A DNA stretch of 64,000 bases, from the NCBI RefSeq assembly GCF_037975245.1, contig NC_092579.1, forward strand, positions 3,372,001 through 3,436,000, read 5' to 3'. This document shows positions 1 to 11,595 of this stretch, one piece after another. Origin of the DNA: Apostichopus japonicus (lineage: Eukaryota > Echinodermata > Holothuroidea > Aspidochirotida > Stichopodidae). Position 1 is the stretch's first letter. Every line of letters begins with the position of its first letter. The notes below the pieces were generated by a model. The model was not told the DNA's origin. It saw only the letters and a list, made by a program, of their open reading frames with translations, and ran no database searches. The translations under genes and the position numbers were made by a program.

Positions 1-468
1 GAGTTTTTTGAATGTGGTATATGGTAAGTTGGTAACTTAACTGTTCTTTTTAAGGTAAAAGATATAGTCATGGTCTATTTAAATTTGGGCCGGTGGTTCA
101 GTTTTATCCTTCAACTAAACATGCTGTCCTCGAGTGTTTTGATCAAATTCCGAGATTGTAAAAGTCTTGGGTCAAATCAGTCGAAGTAGGGGGGAAATTT
201 TCCCAACTTCGCGCTTGCATGCATTAAATTTTACTGTATTATCCCGATAAATGCTTGGAACGATTTTTTTATCAAAGCGTGTGGAGAATCTCCCATTTAA
301 CAATCATATATGTAAATATTGACATATGTAGGTCTAGAGAACTCTATGGGTGACCAAGGCCGCGATTACTGATGGTCAATTCCTTAGTGTCCATTTTAAG
401 TATTTATCATATTCACCTGTATAATTATCAAAATGACATATACGTTTGCGTGTATGCTCTACTAGCAG

Positions 469-1108
469 CTGCAGCCAGCTGGAGGCACTGCAGAGAGTAA
501 GTGAAAAGTTATTTTATTTGTGAATGCTGAATCAGAGTATAAGTACTCTAATTTATCTATGTATAAAAGGGTTCAAATTCAGGCCTCGTAAATTCCTCTT
601 AAAAGTAATCGCCATTTGGCGACCGTTACTAAAAAACTAACTGACCAAACCTCAACATTCACTCGCCACAACGATTGCTGTTCAAGACGTCTTACTTATG
701 GTATAGTACATATCTACAACAGCAATACTCTCTGTAAATTAAAGTAAGGCGGATACATTGTGCTACGTAATTGCACACTGAAAAAATATATTTCTGTGCA
801 GTATGAAATTTAAACTTTTTCCACGAAAAATAAGTGATGAACAAAGTAAAACATGTCGCAGAACACCCAATGTATATTGCTTGATCAGATTGTACTGTGA
901 ATAAGAGACAAAAGTTAATCAGTATAAAACGAAGCTTGTTATCTTGTTTCCAAGAAATTACGCAAAGCAAAAGTTTGAATTTTAATTGTAGTGTAACCTT
1001 GTAAAAATCAAGTTAATATTTCTTAGACATTGTTTCCTTTTGAAAGTATAACCGGGGGCCTCACAGCACTTGTAGCCCAGGGGTCTACAAAATCTTAATC
1101 CGGCTCTG
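469..1108. mobile_element. hAT-like MITE, left end deleted (unit A copy)
   Basis: The right end, finishing at 1108, matches the right terminal inverted repeat of the intact copy at 11596-12306, and the interior is homologous (the block beginning gagtaagtgaaaag). The left terminus is missing: the sequence joins directly from flanking DNA near 468. It was therefore inserted before the tandem duplication and truncated in this unit. No transposase coding is visible. Confidence 0.55.
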
Positions 1109-1409
1109 TATGTGTGTATAAATGTTTATCATTTCCGGCTCATGTTATGATTTTATTAGGGGGAAGGGAGATTGCCTAGCATGCGGCCACCCCCTCCTCC
1201 CCTCACCTCCCCTCCCAAAACATCCTATGATTGCGGGTCACGATTTAATTCACTTGCCGTCAAGAGCAAAAGGAATTCAACCTGGTCGTATCGATTCTGC
1301 TCACCGCCGTTTAATATACTGATTTCATCACTCGCAGTTACTATGTAACGTACTGTTAAAATTCCACTACATGCTTTTCTATTATGCAGATTTGATGTGA
1401 CGATTCAAA

Positions 1410-2243
1410 ATGGCCTCCTTTATTTCTGCAATTGAAATATTCGCCTCTAGTTATGACGAACGAGTAACACGAGAATGGATCCATAGACATTGGCCAAAGA
1501 CCTTAGCAATCAGCGTCCTATACATCATACTGGTCTTCTCTGGGAGACGCTGGATGGAAAAGAGAGAAAAATACAACCTCAGATGGGCTCTCACTCTTTG
1601 GTCTGCGTCTCTGGCGCTGTTTAGCATCATCGGTACTTGGTTTATGTTGGGGAGAGCAATCCACGATTTACGTATGTACGGGTTTCGACACACCATCTGC
1701 GACAACACCTTCTACTACACAGGACATGGTATTTGGTTGTATTGGTTCTGTTTGAGTAAAGTCGTGGAGTTGGGAGACACATTTTTCATCGTTGTTCGTA
1801 AACAAAAGTTGATGTTCCTCCACTGGTATCACCACGTGGCTACCTTAATCTTCACATGGTATGGATATGGCAATGAGATTGCACTCGGCATGTACTTTGC
1901 AGGCATCAACTTTGCTATTCACTCCTTCATGTACTCCTACTACGCTATTCGTGCATCTGGATTAGTGCGCATGCCTCGGCAAGTCAACGTCACGATTACG
2001 TCATTGCAACTTTTGCAGATGGTGTTTGGAGTATACGTTAATATCTACGCATACAGTGAGCTGTTGAACAGTCGTCCATGCAATAATAACTTGTCCAGTA
2101 TATATTTTTCTTTCGTCATGTACTTCAGCTATGTGGTTTTGTTTGCAAATTTCTTCTATCAGAACTACATGACCAAACAGAAGCATTCAGGGAAAGCCTA
2201 CACAAACGGGATAAATTTAACGGGCACCAAGAAAGAAACGTAA
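1410..2243 (+). CDS. ELOVL6: ELOVL6-like very-long-chain fatty acid elongase, copy 1
   Basis: Predicted 277-residue ER membrane condensing enzyme. ELOVL proteins condense malonyl-CoA with acyl-CoA; ELOVL6 members typically extend saturated C12-C16 chains. Family signatures are KVVELGDT (117-124), the histidine box HWYHH (138-142), HSFMYSYY (171-178) and TSLQLLQ (197-203), with several hydrophobic membrane segments. The C-terminus KKET fits the dilysine KKxx ER-retrieval signal. Length is close to vertebrate ELOVL6 (about 265). The whole CDS is one exon. A pyrimidine tract and AG at 1388-1389 mark a 3' splice site 20 nt before the ATG, so an untranslated 5' exon lies upstream but I could not place it. 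An AATAAA lies at 2661. Subfamily assignment (ELOVL6 rather than ELOVL3) is by similarity and not certain. Confidence 0.93.
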   Translation: MASFISAIEIFASSYDERVTREWIHRHWPKTLAISVLYIILVFSGRRWMEKREKYNLRWALTLWSASLALFSIIGTWFMLGRAIHDLRMYGFRHTICDNTFYYTGHGIWLYWFCLSKVVELGDTFFIVVRKQKLMFLHWYHHVATLIFTWYGYGNEIALGMYFAGINFAIHSFMYSYYAIRASGLVRMPRQVNVTITSLQLLQMVFGVYVNIYAYSELLNSRPCNNNLSSIYFSFVMYFSYVVLFANFFYQNYMTKQKHSGKAYTNGINLTGTKKET

Positions 2244-2683
2244 GAGTTTAGGGAGGCTTTAGTTTTAATCATATTAAGGCGGATCCACTGTAATTGACAA
2301 TTTCGACCAAAGCATCATTCTGTATTTCAAGGAAACGACATGATTGGGACCTTAAGAAACAATTAACACCCAAAATAATCAATGTGATCAGTATTTACCG
2401 CGATATGCGGCCTGTTTACCTCTAGATATGCATGTCTTAACCAGAGTTGTAGCAGTAGGAGGTTCAGGCGGTTTCTTGAATCAGGAACACCGGGTTCCGA
2501 CATATCAAGCCAACGGATCACAACTGCAAGTCCAGTAAGATCATACAGACAGACACACAGACACACAGAACATTGAGATTTTTCGATTTTGGCGTTGTGT
2601 CCTCGCCGTAACGTACGTGCACTTTCGTGTTTATTCGTCCTTGAGGGGCAAACATGGAGCAATAAAATGGAAGAGCGAAATAT

Positions 2684-2827
2684 GTTGAGACTAGTTGAGA
2701 CTAGTGGAACACTAGTAGTTGTTACTCAGAGTTTCACGCGTTGAGCCATTTTTGTCTGATGATCGCTCAACGCGTGAAACTCTGAGTAACAACTATTAGT
2801 GTTCCACTAGTCTCAACTAGTCTCAAC
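2684..2827. repeat. 63-bp-arm hairpin, probable Penelope-type pseudo-LTR remnant
   Basis: The left arm (2684-2746) and right arm (2765-2827) are inverted copies matching at 62 of 63 positions, separated by 18 nt. The spacer and right arm hold CTGATGA (2756-2762), a CGC/GCG stem (64-66 with 72-74) and GAAA (2776-2779), which is the hammerhead ribozyme core pattern. Unit B instead carries a Penelope-like element near the equivalent point (13860-14777). Assignment to Penelope-like elements is inference. Confidence 0.6.
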
Positions 2828-2844
2828 ATCATCAATCATCAATA

Positions 2845-2848
2845 TCAT

Positions 2849-2882
<34 letters not shown>

Positions 2883-3025
2883 CCGTGAAAAATATGTATA
2901 TTTTTGTAAATACATATATTTACAAATATACATTTTGGATAAGAATGTATATTATGTTAAAAAGCATATATTTGTAAATATATATAGTTTGGTAACAATA
3001 TATATTTGTAAATATATGAAGCTAA
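2845..3025. repeat. AT-rich palindromic block with (TA)n
   Basis: A short (TA)n tract is followed by several copies of atttgtaaatatat and its reverse complement. The same block recurs in unit B at about 14985-15165, after the long (TA)n. I see no coding potential. Confidence 0.7.
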
Positions 3026-3399
3026 AGTTCGCAGACCCTTTAGATCTATTTTAAGTCAAGTTCGTTTTATCAGTAAATATTAAAGTCCAGAGACAAAGTT
3101 AGATAAGAAACGATTGGATTTATAAATAGAATTAGAATATCTCAATCACAAAATGAAAATCAGTTGACAAAGCTATCATTAAAAACGAATCTCAAAACCA
3201 CGTAATTATTTACAGTCCTTCACCATTTTATAACTTTTTTAAAGTTTTTTAAAATAACAACAGCGAATTTTGGTCTATTTTTGTTTCACAAGATTCGAGC
3301 CATTGAAACTAAAAAGGGGTTTCCTTTTGTTAAGAACATAACAGCAACAGTAATAATTGATGATGCTTTCCCACATGCTACTTTTAATAGTTTGCACGC

Positions 3400-6300
3400 G
3401 AGATGGTCTTTGGTAAGCGAATGTTGAACGATGTTTCTCGACATTTTGGAAATAGTATACCTACTTTGGTATGGATCATAATTATGTTCTACATGCGACA
3501 AGGTACAATACTCATTTTTCCTACATTTATTCATCCAAACAGACATGTATTCAGATATATCATAAGCGTGATAAGGAGCAATATAACCATCAGTTATGCT
3601 TTGTTTGCTTCGTTATGTCTTGTTTCCATATATATAAAATTCACGTCGATCAATACGTTCAAAATGTGATCGTACACGCCCCCCCCCCCCCAAAGAAAAT
3701 ACAGGTATCTGTATATGTTTGAATATGTAAACATAAAAGCTATAAAGATGAAGTGGGATATAAACTTAATTTCAATACTTACGGACAATTAAAACACTAA
3801 GCTGTCAGTCCATGGACGGTTTTACTTCTAGGCCACATTTTCTACAATTGATCCTTCAAACATCAAAGGGTTTTCTATGAAAGTGGCTGAACTAGTTTTA
3901 AAAAAATCACTCGGCCTTGAGAAACTCCCTGTGTGCTCCTCTGTGTGTGGTTTTCATCTGGGTATTTAGGAAACCCTTAGTATGATTCCCCTCCAGAGGT
4001 TATAAAAAAACCTTATGTAATTCCCATCAAGTGGTTATAGTATAACCCTATTTGAGGGTCTCGAGTGGTTGCAGCAAGTCAAGGCTCCTTTATGTAATTC
4101 CCATCAAGTGATTATAGTATAACCCTTTTTGAGAGCCTCGAGTGGTTGCAGTAAATCAAGGCTCCCTACCGGGAAACCTTTCTGTGATTTTAATCTATGT
4201 TATCCCCTCGTGTGGTTATAAAAAAGGGTCCTGTAAGCCCGCCCTCTACTCTCCCTCTTAGTGATTGTAAAAGGTCTTATTTCATTCCCATCGAGTGGTT
4301 CAAGGACAAACGTGACGTGCACAGGATTTCAAATGTGTTTGGCGGGGAGGGTTGGGGCACACTTCCAGAATCACACGACTGATTTACGTAAAGATTGATC
4401 TGTTTTAGAAATGGTAGGGGAAATGAAGGATGTTACAAAGGGGGTATGACCCTGGGATAGTTGAAGCTGGCTCCAATATCGCAGGTATGGCGGTCTTCTC
4501 CCCTCCCCCTCCCGTCCTTCCAGAATGAAAAAAAAATAAGAAGTCATTCTGAGGTTGATTTAGACCGTAAATTAGTTCTATAATAAGCTCTAAACCCAAG
4601 GATCGTGCTGATATCTTGATTGTGTGTGTATATGTGTTATTGAAACGGGGGTGTACACTCCTAGTAGTGGTCTAATTCTTCAAGAGTTGAATGTTGATAA
4701 ATCCCCGGCTGAACCATCCCCTTCCCCCTCCCCCTCCCAAACTGACGGTGGAACATGGGCCTTGTTCCTCTCCACTCCTTCGCGCTCGCCTCTGGCTTAA
4801 TTGCCCAACAATCTATTTTGGTTGATTTCCAACTTTGATCTGGCTTTGGTCAGTTGTTTTTTACGTTAATCATTGTAATCTTATCGTAAACACAATTTGA
4901 ACTCCGCGAAGCGCAATGAAGTACCACCGATGAGCTTTGTTCTCTGCTATGTTAATATAAATTGAGCTATATAAGTGTGTGGTTAGTTTCATCTAACAAT
5001 AGTAAACATTAAACATTGTACTAACCTCAGATACACATATGTTAGTATAGGTGATATATCAATGGTTAAAGTAGTGGGCATAGACTAAAAATAGAACATA
5101 TCAAACAGAAAAAATACCAATTTAGTAACGACCTTCCGTTTGTATTGGTAGATAGCGCAATCAGATAGAGTATCAGTATAAGTTATGTATAAATACCCCT
5201 ATTCCAAGGACTATAAGCTAGCACACAATGTAGAATATAATGGTCAATATATTTAGTTTTGCTGCTTTGTCAGTTTTCGAATGCAGACCACCTGGAAGAC
5301 TAGTTCTCTTCCTTCATCCCCAGAAATTCAAGTATCTTTATATTTCAGTAGCGACCTTCCGTTTGTATCTGTAGATAGTGCAAACATGAATTCAAATATA
5401 GAAACAGCATAGATAAGGAGCAATATAATCATCAGTTATGTTTTGTTTTGTTTTGTTTTTTGCTTCAGGATTAAGCGATTCAGTTTTCTGTTCATCTTTA
5501 CATTTCGTAACAACCTTCTGATTGTATTTGTAGATATAGTGTAATCAGAGAGTTCAATAACTTAGAAGTTAAATGTAAACAAATCTCTAGTCCAAGGATT
5601 GAGGTAACATATACGTATAAACGAACAGCTGTAGCGATCATGATCAATTGCTTCTCGGATTATAACATAATCATTTGTGAAGTCAGAGGAGATCCAGTAC
5701 CCTTCCTTTCCCTCCCGCCTTTGACTATCTTCTGCCTTCTCTGCATCATAATAGAGCTAAGGTTAACTTTGATTATTGGAAAAGACCTTGGGTATTGTAT
5801 TGACAGGTAACGCAATCAGATAGGAACAGTAGAAGCTTATTATAAATACAAATAATCCAAAGATCAGTGCTCTAGGGTGTCGCTTTTTTTCCAGAGCAGA
5901 GGAGGTCGCGTACCCTTCTCTTTCCTGCCCACCCCCTATCTAGCTCTTCCCATCACTCTCTTCTGCCGGCCTTCATCAGAACAAAATGCAAGTATGTTTA
6001 TTTTTTAGTAGCGACCTTCCGTTTATGATTGTAGATAGTGCAGACATGTATTCATATATAGAAACAGCATAGAAAAGGAACAATATAATCATCAGTTATG
6101 TTTTGTTTGCTTCAGGAGTAAGCAATTCAGTTTTAATGTTAAGTGGGAGAACGTTACCCTCCATACACCCCACTCACCCTCCCTCCCCGCCCCTTCTACC
6201 ACCATCTATGCATCAATACCTCAAGCCACCATATATATGAAATTCACGTCTATCAGTACGGTCAAAATGTGATCGTACATGCCCCCCCCCCCCCACGCCA

Positions 6301-6450
6301 AATATACCGCATACAAGTATTTATATATGTTGGAATATGTAAGCATAAAAACTATAAAGATGACGTGGGATACAAACTAGAGTTTATTACTTTATAGACC
6401 GTTCAAATGTTCTGCTGTCAGTCGAAAGACGGTTTTATTTCCATGCCACA
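3400..6450. repeat. Diverged tandem module array, unit A
   Basis: Modules of about 160-350 bp share a core reading roughly gaccttccgtttgtatt followed by gtagatag (5118, 5344, 5505, 5770, 6005). They also share a block with caatataatcatcagttatg (about 3580, 5410, 6085) and a block ending in gtgatcgtac before a poly-C run (about 3665 and 6275). Pyrimidine-rich stretches separate modules. Unit B holds the same family at 15600-18900. No gene is visible. Confidence 0.65.
3940..4310. repeat. Degenerate minisatellite (about 35-75 bp periods)
   Basis: Repeated phrases such as aattcccatcaagtggttat and ctcgagtggttgcag recur. One compound repeat is present twice in unit A (about 4015-4092 and 4092-4168) but only once in unit B near 16690-16770, so it changed copy number after the duplication. 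Confidence 0.6.
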
Positions 6451-6479
6451 TTATCGTTTAAACATCTAAGGCTTATCTA

Positions 6480-7046
6480 TGGAAGATTATTAGATAGGAA
6501 TCGAGTTTGGCCTATAAGATATCAATCAGGTTTGGTTTATTAGACAGGTACATGTTAGTATTTAAGGCAATTGTCAGGTATGGTTATTAGGCATTTATCA
6601 GGTTTGGTTTATTAGTCAGAAATCAGGTTTGGTTTATTAGATAGGTATCGAGTTTGGTTATGAGCCTGACAGAAATCAAGTTTGTTTTATTTGACATGAA
6701 TGAGGTTTGACTCATTACAAAGTGACAGGTCTGTATAGTAAGGCATATAGCAGGTTTGGTTTACTAGTCAGGAATCAGGTTTGGTTTCATTAGATGGCAT
6801 CCAGTTTGGTTATGAGAATGACAGGAATCAGATTTGTTTAATTTGACATGAATCAGGTTTGGTTATTAGTCAGGAATCAGGTTTGGTTTATTAGATAGGA
6901 ATCGAGTTTGGTTATGAGCCTGACAGAAATCAGGTTTGTTTTATTTGACATGAATCAGGTTTGACTCATTACACAGTGACCGGTCTGTATTGTTAGGCAT
7001 ATATCAGGTTTGGTTTATTAGTCAGGAATCAGGTTTGGTTTGTTAG
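6480..7046. repeat. Minisatellite with core caggtttggtttattag
   Basis: About 20 imperfect copies of a phrase built on atcaggtttggtttattag, with variable spacers, fill this interval and resume briefly after the hAT insertion at 8386-8415. Unit B lacks the array and has only a short related phrase near 18923, so it expanded in A or was lost in B. Confidence 0.75.
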
Positions 7047-8385
7047 CAGGGGCGTATCCAGGATTTTCCAATAGGGGGGGGGGGGCGCCAGGCATGAATG
7101 ATCGCCGTCCTGGGGGATGGGTCTAAGGGGAGGGGTGTACAATTTGTGCTTTCAAAGAAGGGCTGAAATGCAAAAATGGTGTCATATGCATGGGCGGCGA
7201 TCCGTACTTCCGAGTGGGGGGGGGGATATGACCTTGTTGGCTATCTAAGCGTAGCGCCACCATGAGTTGGCGCGAAGCGTACAAGAAAATTTTGGGATTA
7301 ACAAACCCTCTAGATGGCCGGAAACGGCACTTCCCGAGGTTTCCAAGCGGCATATACCCAACTTTAAAATAGGGATGTCATGTCCGAAATATCTCATAAT
7401 CAGGATCCAAAATACTTTTTTTTTAATTTCGGGTGTTATTTTGGGAAAATTGCCCCTGTCAATCTTGTTTCAGGCGCAACGTTAGAATGTTCGAGAGCTC
7501 TGCTATATTATTCGATGAAGAAAATGGCCTCATGCAGGCTATTATAGGCCTATACACATGCAATACACAATTACACATAGTTACATTCCTAGGTACCGAT
7601 TGCTAGGGCATCCAGGTGAAACGTGTATTAAGCATTACCCTGGTTACATGAGATTCTCAGCTGTTCGAGGGAACATGTACGTGTGTAGGCCTACTATAGG
7701 GCCTATATGAATACTATGAGGGTGCATATATGTACTATATCAATACCGTGGGCGCAATAATACATTTTGTTGCTATAGGGCCAATGAAGCCTACAGTCAA
7801 CTATTTTTGCTTTATAAAGACGCTTTATTTGAAAAGATCGCACTGCGTTTATGGTAGGCGAGAAATGAAGCTAAAAAAGAGCCGTACATTAACGAAGATG
7901 CATAAATGTAGGCATGAAAATATTCTTATCCCTGGCATTTGGTGGGGGGGGGGGGATATGGTGCATTACATCCCCTCCACCCATTTTCATGGGGGATATA
8001 TCCCCCCCTCCACCCAGGATCGCCGCCCATGGCCATATGTGATCCATTTTTCGACCTTAATAATAAGCAACATTTCCAGTAAATATGGACACAAAATGCA
8101 CAATTTAGTATGGCTGGCATGTCATTTAGTGTTTATAGTGACAATACAAACACAATTACCATCTATTTTTCTAAAACTATTATGCCGCCGAACTTCGCCA
8201 GAACCTTTTTTTGGCAAACAAAAAATAAAGCATACGGGAGGGGGGGGGGGGTGAGCGATCACCGACGTCTCACATAAAGGTCGTCATCAATTTTTTTTTT
8301 TTTTTTTTTTTGCTAAACTTTTTTTTGGTGACGGCCAATAGGGGGGGGGGCGCGCGCCTGTTGCGCCCCCCTGGATACCCCCCTG
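7047..8385. mobile_element. Non-autonomous hAT-like element with a nested second element
   Basis: Ends are inverted repeats CAGGGGCGTATCCAGG (left) and, on the other strand, CAGGGGGGTATCCAGG (right). Subterminal ccaata plus a poly-G tract occurs at both ends. The flanks share GTTAG (7042-7046 and 8386-8390); an 8-bp duplication would be imperfect (6 of 8), so the superfamily is assigned mainly from the terminal motif. No transposase ORF is visible. A second element is nested at 7189-8031. Confidence 0.7.
7189..8031. mobile_element. Nested hAT-like element
   Basis: Perfect 15-bp terminal inverted repeats CATGGGCGGCGATCC lie at 7189-7203 and 8017-8031. They are flanked by 8-bp duplications GTCATATG (7181-7188) and GCCATATG (8032-8039), which match at 7 of 8. 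The interior near 7240-7320 resembles the interiors of the MITEs at 30811 and 32414. It lies inside the element at 7047-8385. No intact transposase is visible. Confidence 0.75.
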
Positions 8386-8575
8386 GTTAGACAGGTTTGT
8401 TAAATTATTAAATACGAAGCAAATTTGGTTTGTTTTAGGCTGTTATTTATTCTGTGTTATCATATACAGTGACAACTTGCTACCAAATGACTTCGGACCT
8501 AGCGCTATATATTTGTGCTACTATTACTTAGGGTTATGGACACACCGGGACAAAACTAAACACATATATCATTGG

Positions 8576-9621
8576 CAGGGTTGTCACCACGCCGGGCGGC
8601 GCCGGGCGGTGCTACCCAGCTCTCAAAATTTCCGCCCGGTATACTCAAGGTCAATTTCAGCCTTACCGCCCGGCACCAATTAGCCTACAGTACCGCCAAT
8701 AAGTAACTTGGTAAAGATTAGCGCGATTCAGTGCAAAACGCAGCTTAACTGTAATTAACCCCGCTCCAAATAAGGGAACGCTACTTTCCCCGCACTCCAA
8801 ATAAAGGAACGCAAATTCCCCTCGCTCGCTATTCACCACCGACACAATGGGAGGGAACCGATCGATACAACGCTATTCATAGCGTGGAGGTAGCGTAAAC
8901 CGATCGCTTGTAACCAACACAGGTTATATGCATCACAATTGTTTGTTGTAAACATCCAGAGTAGGCCTACAAGTACGAAGTTTACGAACTTTGAAAGAAA
9001 GTTTTAAACGAGAATAGTTTCGTGTTGAAGGGCAAAACCTTTCTATACGTGTTTATTTTATTCCCCGATATGTTCTGGTTACCAGAAGTAATAAAAAGCC
9101 TTATCCTTTCGGGGTAACATATCATTTTAAATAGTAACATTAGGCTAGGAAACGTTGCACTGAGTACTGTTCTAAAAACATGTCGAGACAAGACTCGGTG
9201 CTTTGGATTCTGTTCGCTGTTTCGCTATGTAGAGACGTTCCACTGCGAATCGTTTCTTAGCGATTTGCCAAGTTTAACTAAGAACAAGTGTTTCACACAC
9301 ATTGTAAGAATGTTGTACAGTACTGTAGCATGCAATTAAATCACATAACACTGGGGTGAGTGATGAGGGGCTCTAAATTCCCAAAAATACCAAAAAAGAT
9401 CCCAGGAAAATTCAGTGATGCACATGAAAAAATAAAGGTATCTCAGGAGAATTTTGAGGACCAAAACCCTTTCTAAATGCCACCATTTTGCATGTAGGCA
9501 CCATCAGAATTTGAAAAATTTTCAAAATCCCCTTACACCCCTCCCCTTATACCCCTCCCCCCAGGACGCGGATCACTGTCACAAATTACCCGGCTCTAAA
9601 AATGGTCTGGTGACAACCCTG
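8576..9621. mobile_element. hAT-like element with perfect TIRs and TSD
   Basis: Perfect 14-bp terminal inverted repeats CAGGGTTGTCACCA are flanked by identical 8-bp target duplications ATCATTGG (8568-8575 and 9622-9629). Unit B keeps the empty site with one ATCATTGG near 19076-19084, so insertion followed the segmental duplication or occurred on that copy only. The element is 1,046 bp with no transposase-length ORF, so it is non-autonomous. Confidence 0.88.
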
Positions 9622-10053
9622 ATCATTGGCCTATATATCATAGAGATAACTCTGATCAACAATTTCCCCAAACATGCTCTGGTGAACAACTTCCCCCAAA
9701 CAACTAAGAGTGATCGTAGTTAGGAGATACCACATGCTCAGGAGACGACCCCTCCGTCGATTTTAGATGTATTGCACTTGGCTCCGGGATCGGGGAGGTC
9801 GAAAACGATCCGGGGGAAGAAATCTCCCCCCCCCCTTCCAAATTTTAGACGTCAAAATGGTGCATTCCGAGGCACATTTAGACTATAAAATAAATCTTTA
9901 GTTAGGTTTAAATATACGGTTGTGCTGATATATCACTAAACGTTTGATTTTAGGTTTTAGGTTAAAAAGGGGTGTGGGCAGGGGTTGGGTTGGTGGGTGG
10001 CTGCACACTGTACTCCCTTGATCCACGTCTAGACTTGCATTATTATTGATTTA

Positions 10054-11595
10054 TACCTGAAGAAATACTATAGGTCCAAAATAGAGCCTGGGATTTGCGT
10101 CAACCTCAAATAAATATTCACACCGATGATGGTGCATGTCAGACAGGAATGATCTTCTTCTGTTTTCTTCCTTTTTTTGGCTAAAAAGGTTGAAAGTTAA
10201 GTTAAAGCATTCTAAATTATTGGAGAAATAATAACACTTTAATGTGCTTCATCTTGTGATTCTCGAGTATCGACCGAAAGACATATTATCTGTGGATATA
10301 TGTTAATGTTACTGTTCTTTTTTGGGGGTGAAAGATGAAGTGATGGTCAATTTTGATTTGGGCCTGTGATTCAGTTTTATCCTTCAACTGAACTTGCTGT
10401 CCTTGATGCTTTCATCGAATTCCGAGATTGTAAAAGTCGATTCCATTTAGTGGTTTGGATTAAAATTGGACCTTCATACGTGGCAGCTGTATTAATGCAT
10501 TAAAAAAATCCAGCATTTATATCGAAACTTTGAAAGTGGATGGACAATTTGGGGAAGTATATTCTTTAATTGAACCATGTGTGTTACGATTAATTCGCAG
10601 ATAGTAGCAATTTGGAATGAATTGCATATCTAAGCGTGTGGAGTTTCTCCCATTTAACAATCTGATAGGTCAATATTGACATATATAGGTCTTGAGAACT
10701 CTATGGTTGACCAATTAGTTTGAAAATTAAACAACGCCGCGGTTACTGATGGTCAGTTCCTTAGTGTCCAGTGTCCAGTGTACAGTTATCGATCTGACAT
10801 ACTTGTGTGTATGCTCTACTAGTTGCGAAAAAAGGCTGAATGCCTGTGGTAAGTGACATAAGTTCCTACTAAGCGAGAGAAGCAGAATTTCTCTATACCT
10901 TTGAGCAATGTGACGGTTATAGGTAGGTAAAGGGCTCAAGTCGAAGCCCTTAGGAACCAGCACTGATATCCGATTAGTGAAGAACATATGGGAACATATT
11001 TCTTCGTAGGAACGTATTTCTTCGTAATGAACATATTTCTTCGTGGGAACATATTTCTTCGTAATTCAGATTTGGCCATTAGGCCGCATATATTGAGAAC
11101 TAACATAGAGATGATTTCTTTGTGTTTGGTACATACTTTTCTGTAAGTGTTATAGACTTATCTTGGTGTCAACTTTATCTACTCAAAACTCCAGTCCCCT
11201 ATATACATTGACTGTAGCCATGTGGTCATGACGGTGTTGTATACTCTATTTGCTTCAATCCCATCATATATACATTTGTTGCATGCACGCTACCTATATT
11301 ACATACATGGGTAGTCCTCTCTATACTCTTTATTTACTGTAGTGCTTGTTTGTGTATAGCACACACTTGTATTGTCGTAAAACATAGACCAAAGTATTTG
11401 TATCCTATTACTGGTAAATAGATTCTTTCGCTCTATTTCAGCCTAGTACACATATATAAACGGATTCTAGGCTGTATTAATGTTACACATATATATAAAC
11501 GGAGTATAGGTTACATTAAGTATACACATATATAACTATATGGTTTTCTATGGTTGAAGAAAAGGTACGTTAACTATTGTTGCTACGTATATGTG
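10054..11595. other. Noncoding DNA upstream of elongase copy 2
   Basis: From about 10300 it matches the start of unit A (1-470). The stretch from about 10840 to 11595 has no counterpart in unit A. I see no coding potential, RNA gene or mobile element. The untranslated first exon of elongase copy 2 probably lies here or farther upstream. Confidence 0.5.

Larger units (their letters stand above)
1..10053. repeat. Segmental duplication unit A (left end outside window)
   Basis: This block is collinear with 10300-19545. Matching pairs include 61-165 with 10331-10440, 1320-2700 with 12430-13700 (the elongase gene), 3000-4600 with 15140-17170, 4600-6400 with 17170-18900, and 8417-10040 with 18923-19537. 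Coding parts are nearly identical and noncoding parts clearly diverged. Unit A lacks about 750 bp that unit B has upstream of the elongase, and it carries its own insertions at 2684-2827, 7047-8385 and 8576-9621. The left boundary cannot be seen. Confidence 0.85.

Noticed and set aside
7730-8254. 174-codon frame
   Set aside because: It lies across the nested hAT-like elements, ends in a poly-Gly run from poly-G, and has no transposase signature.
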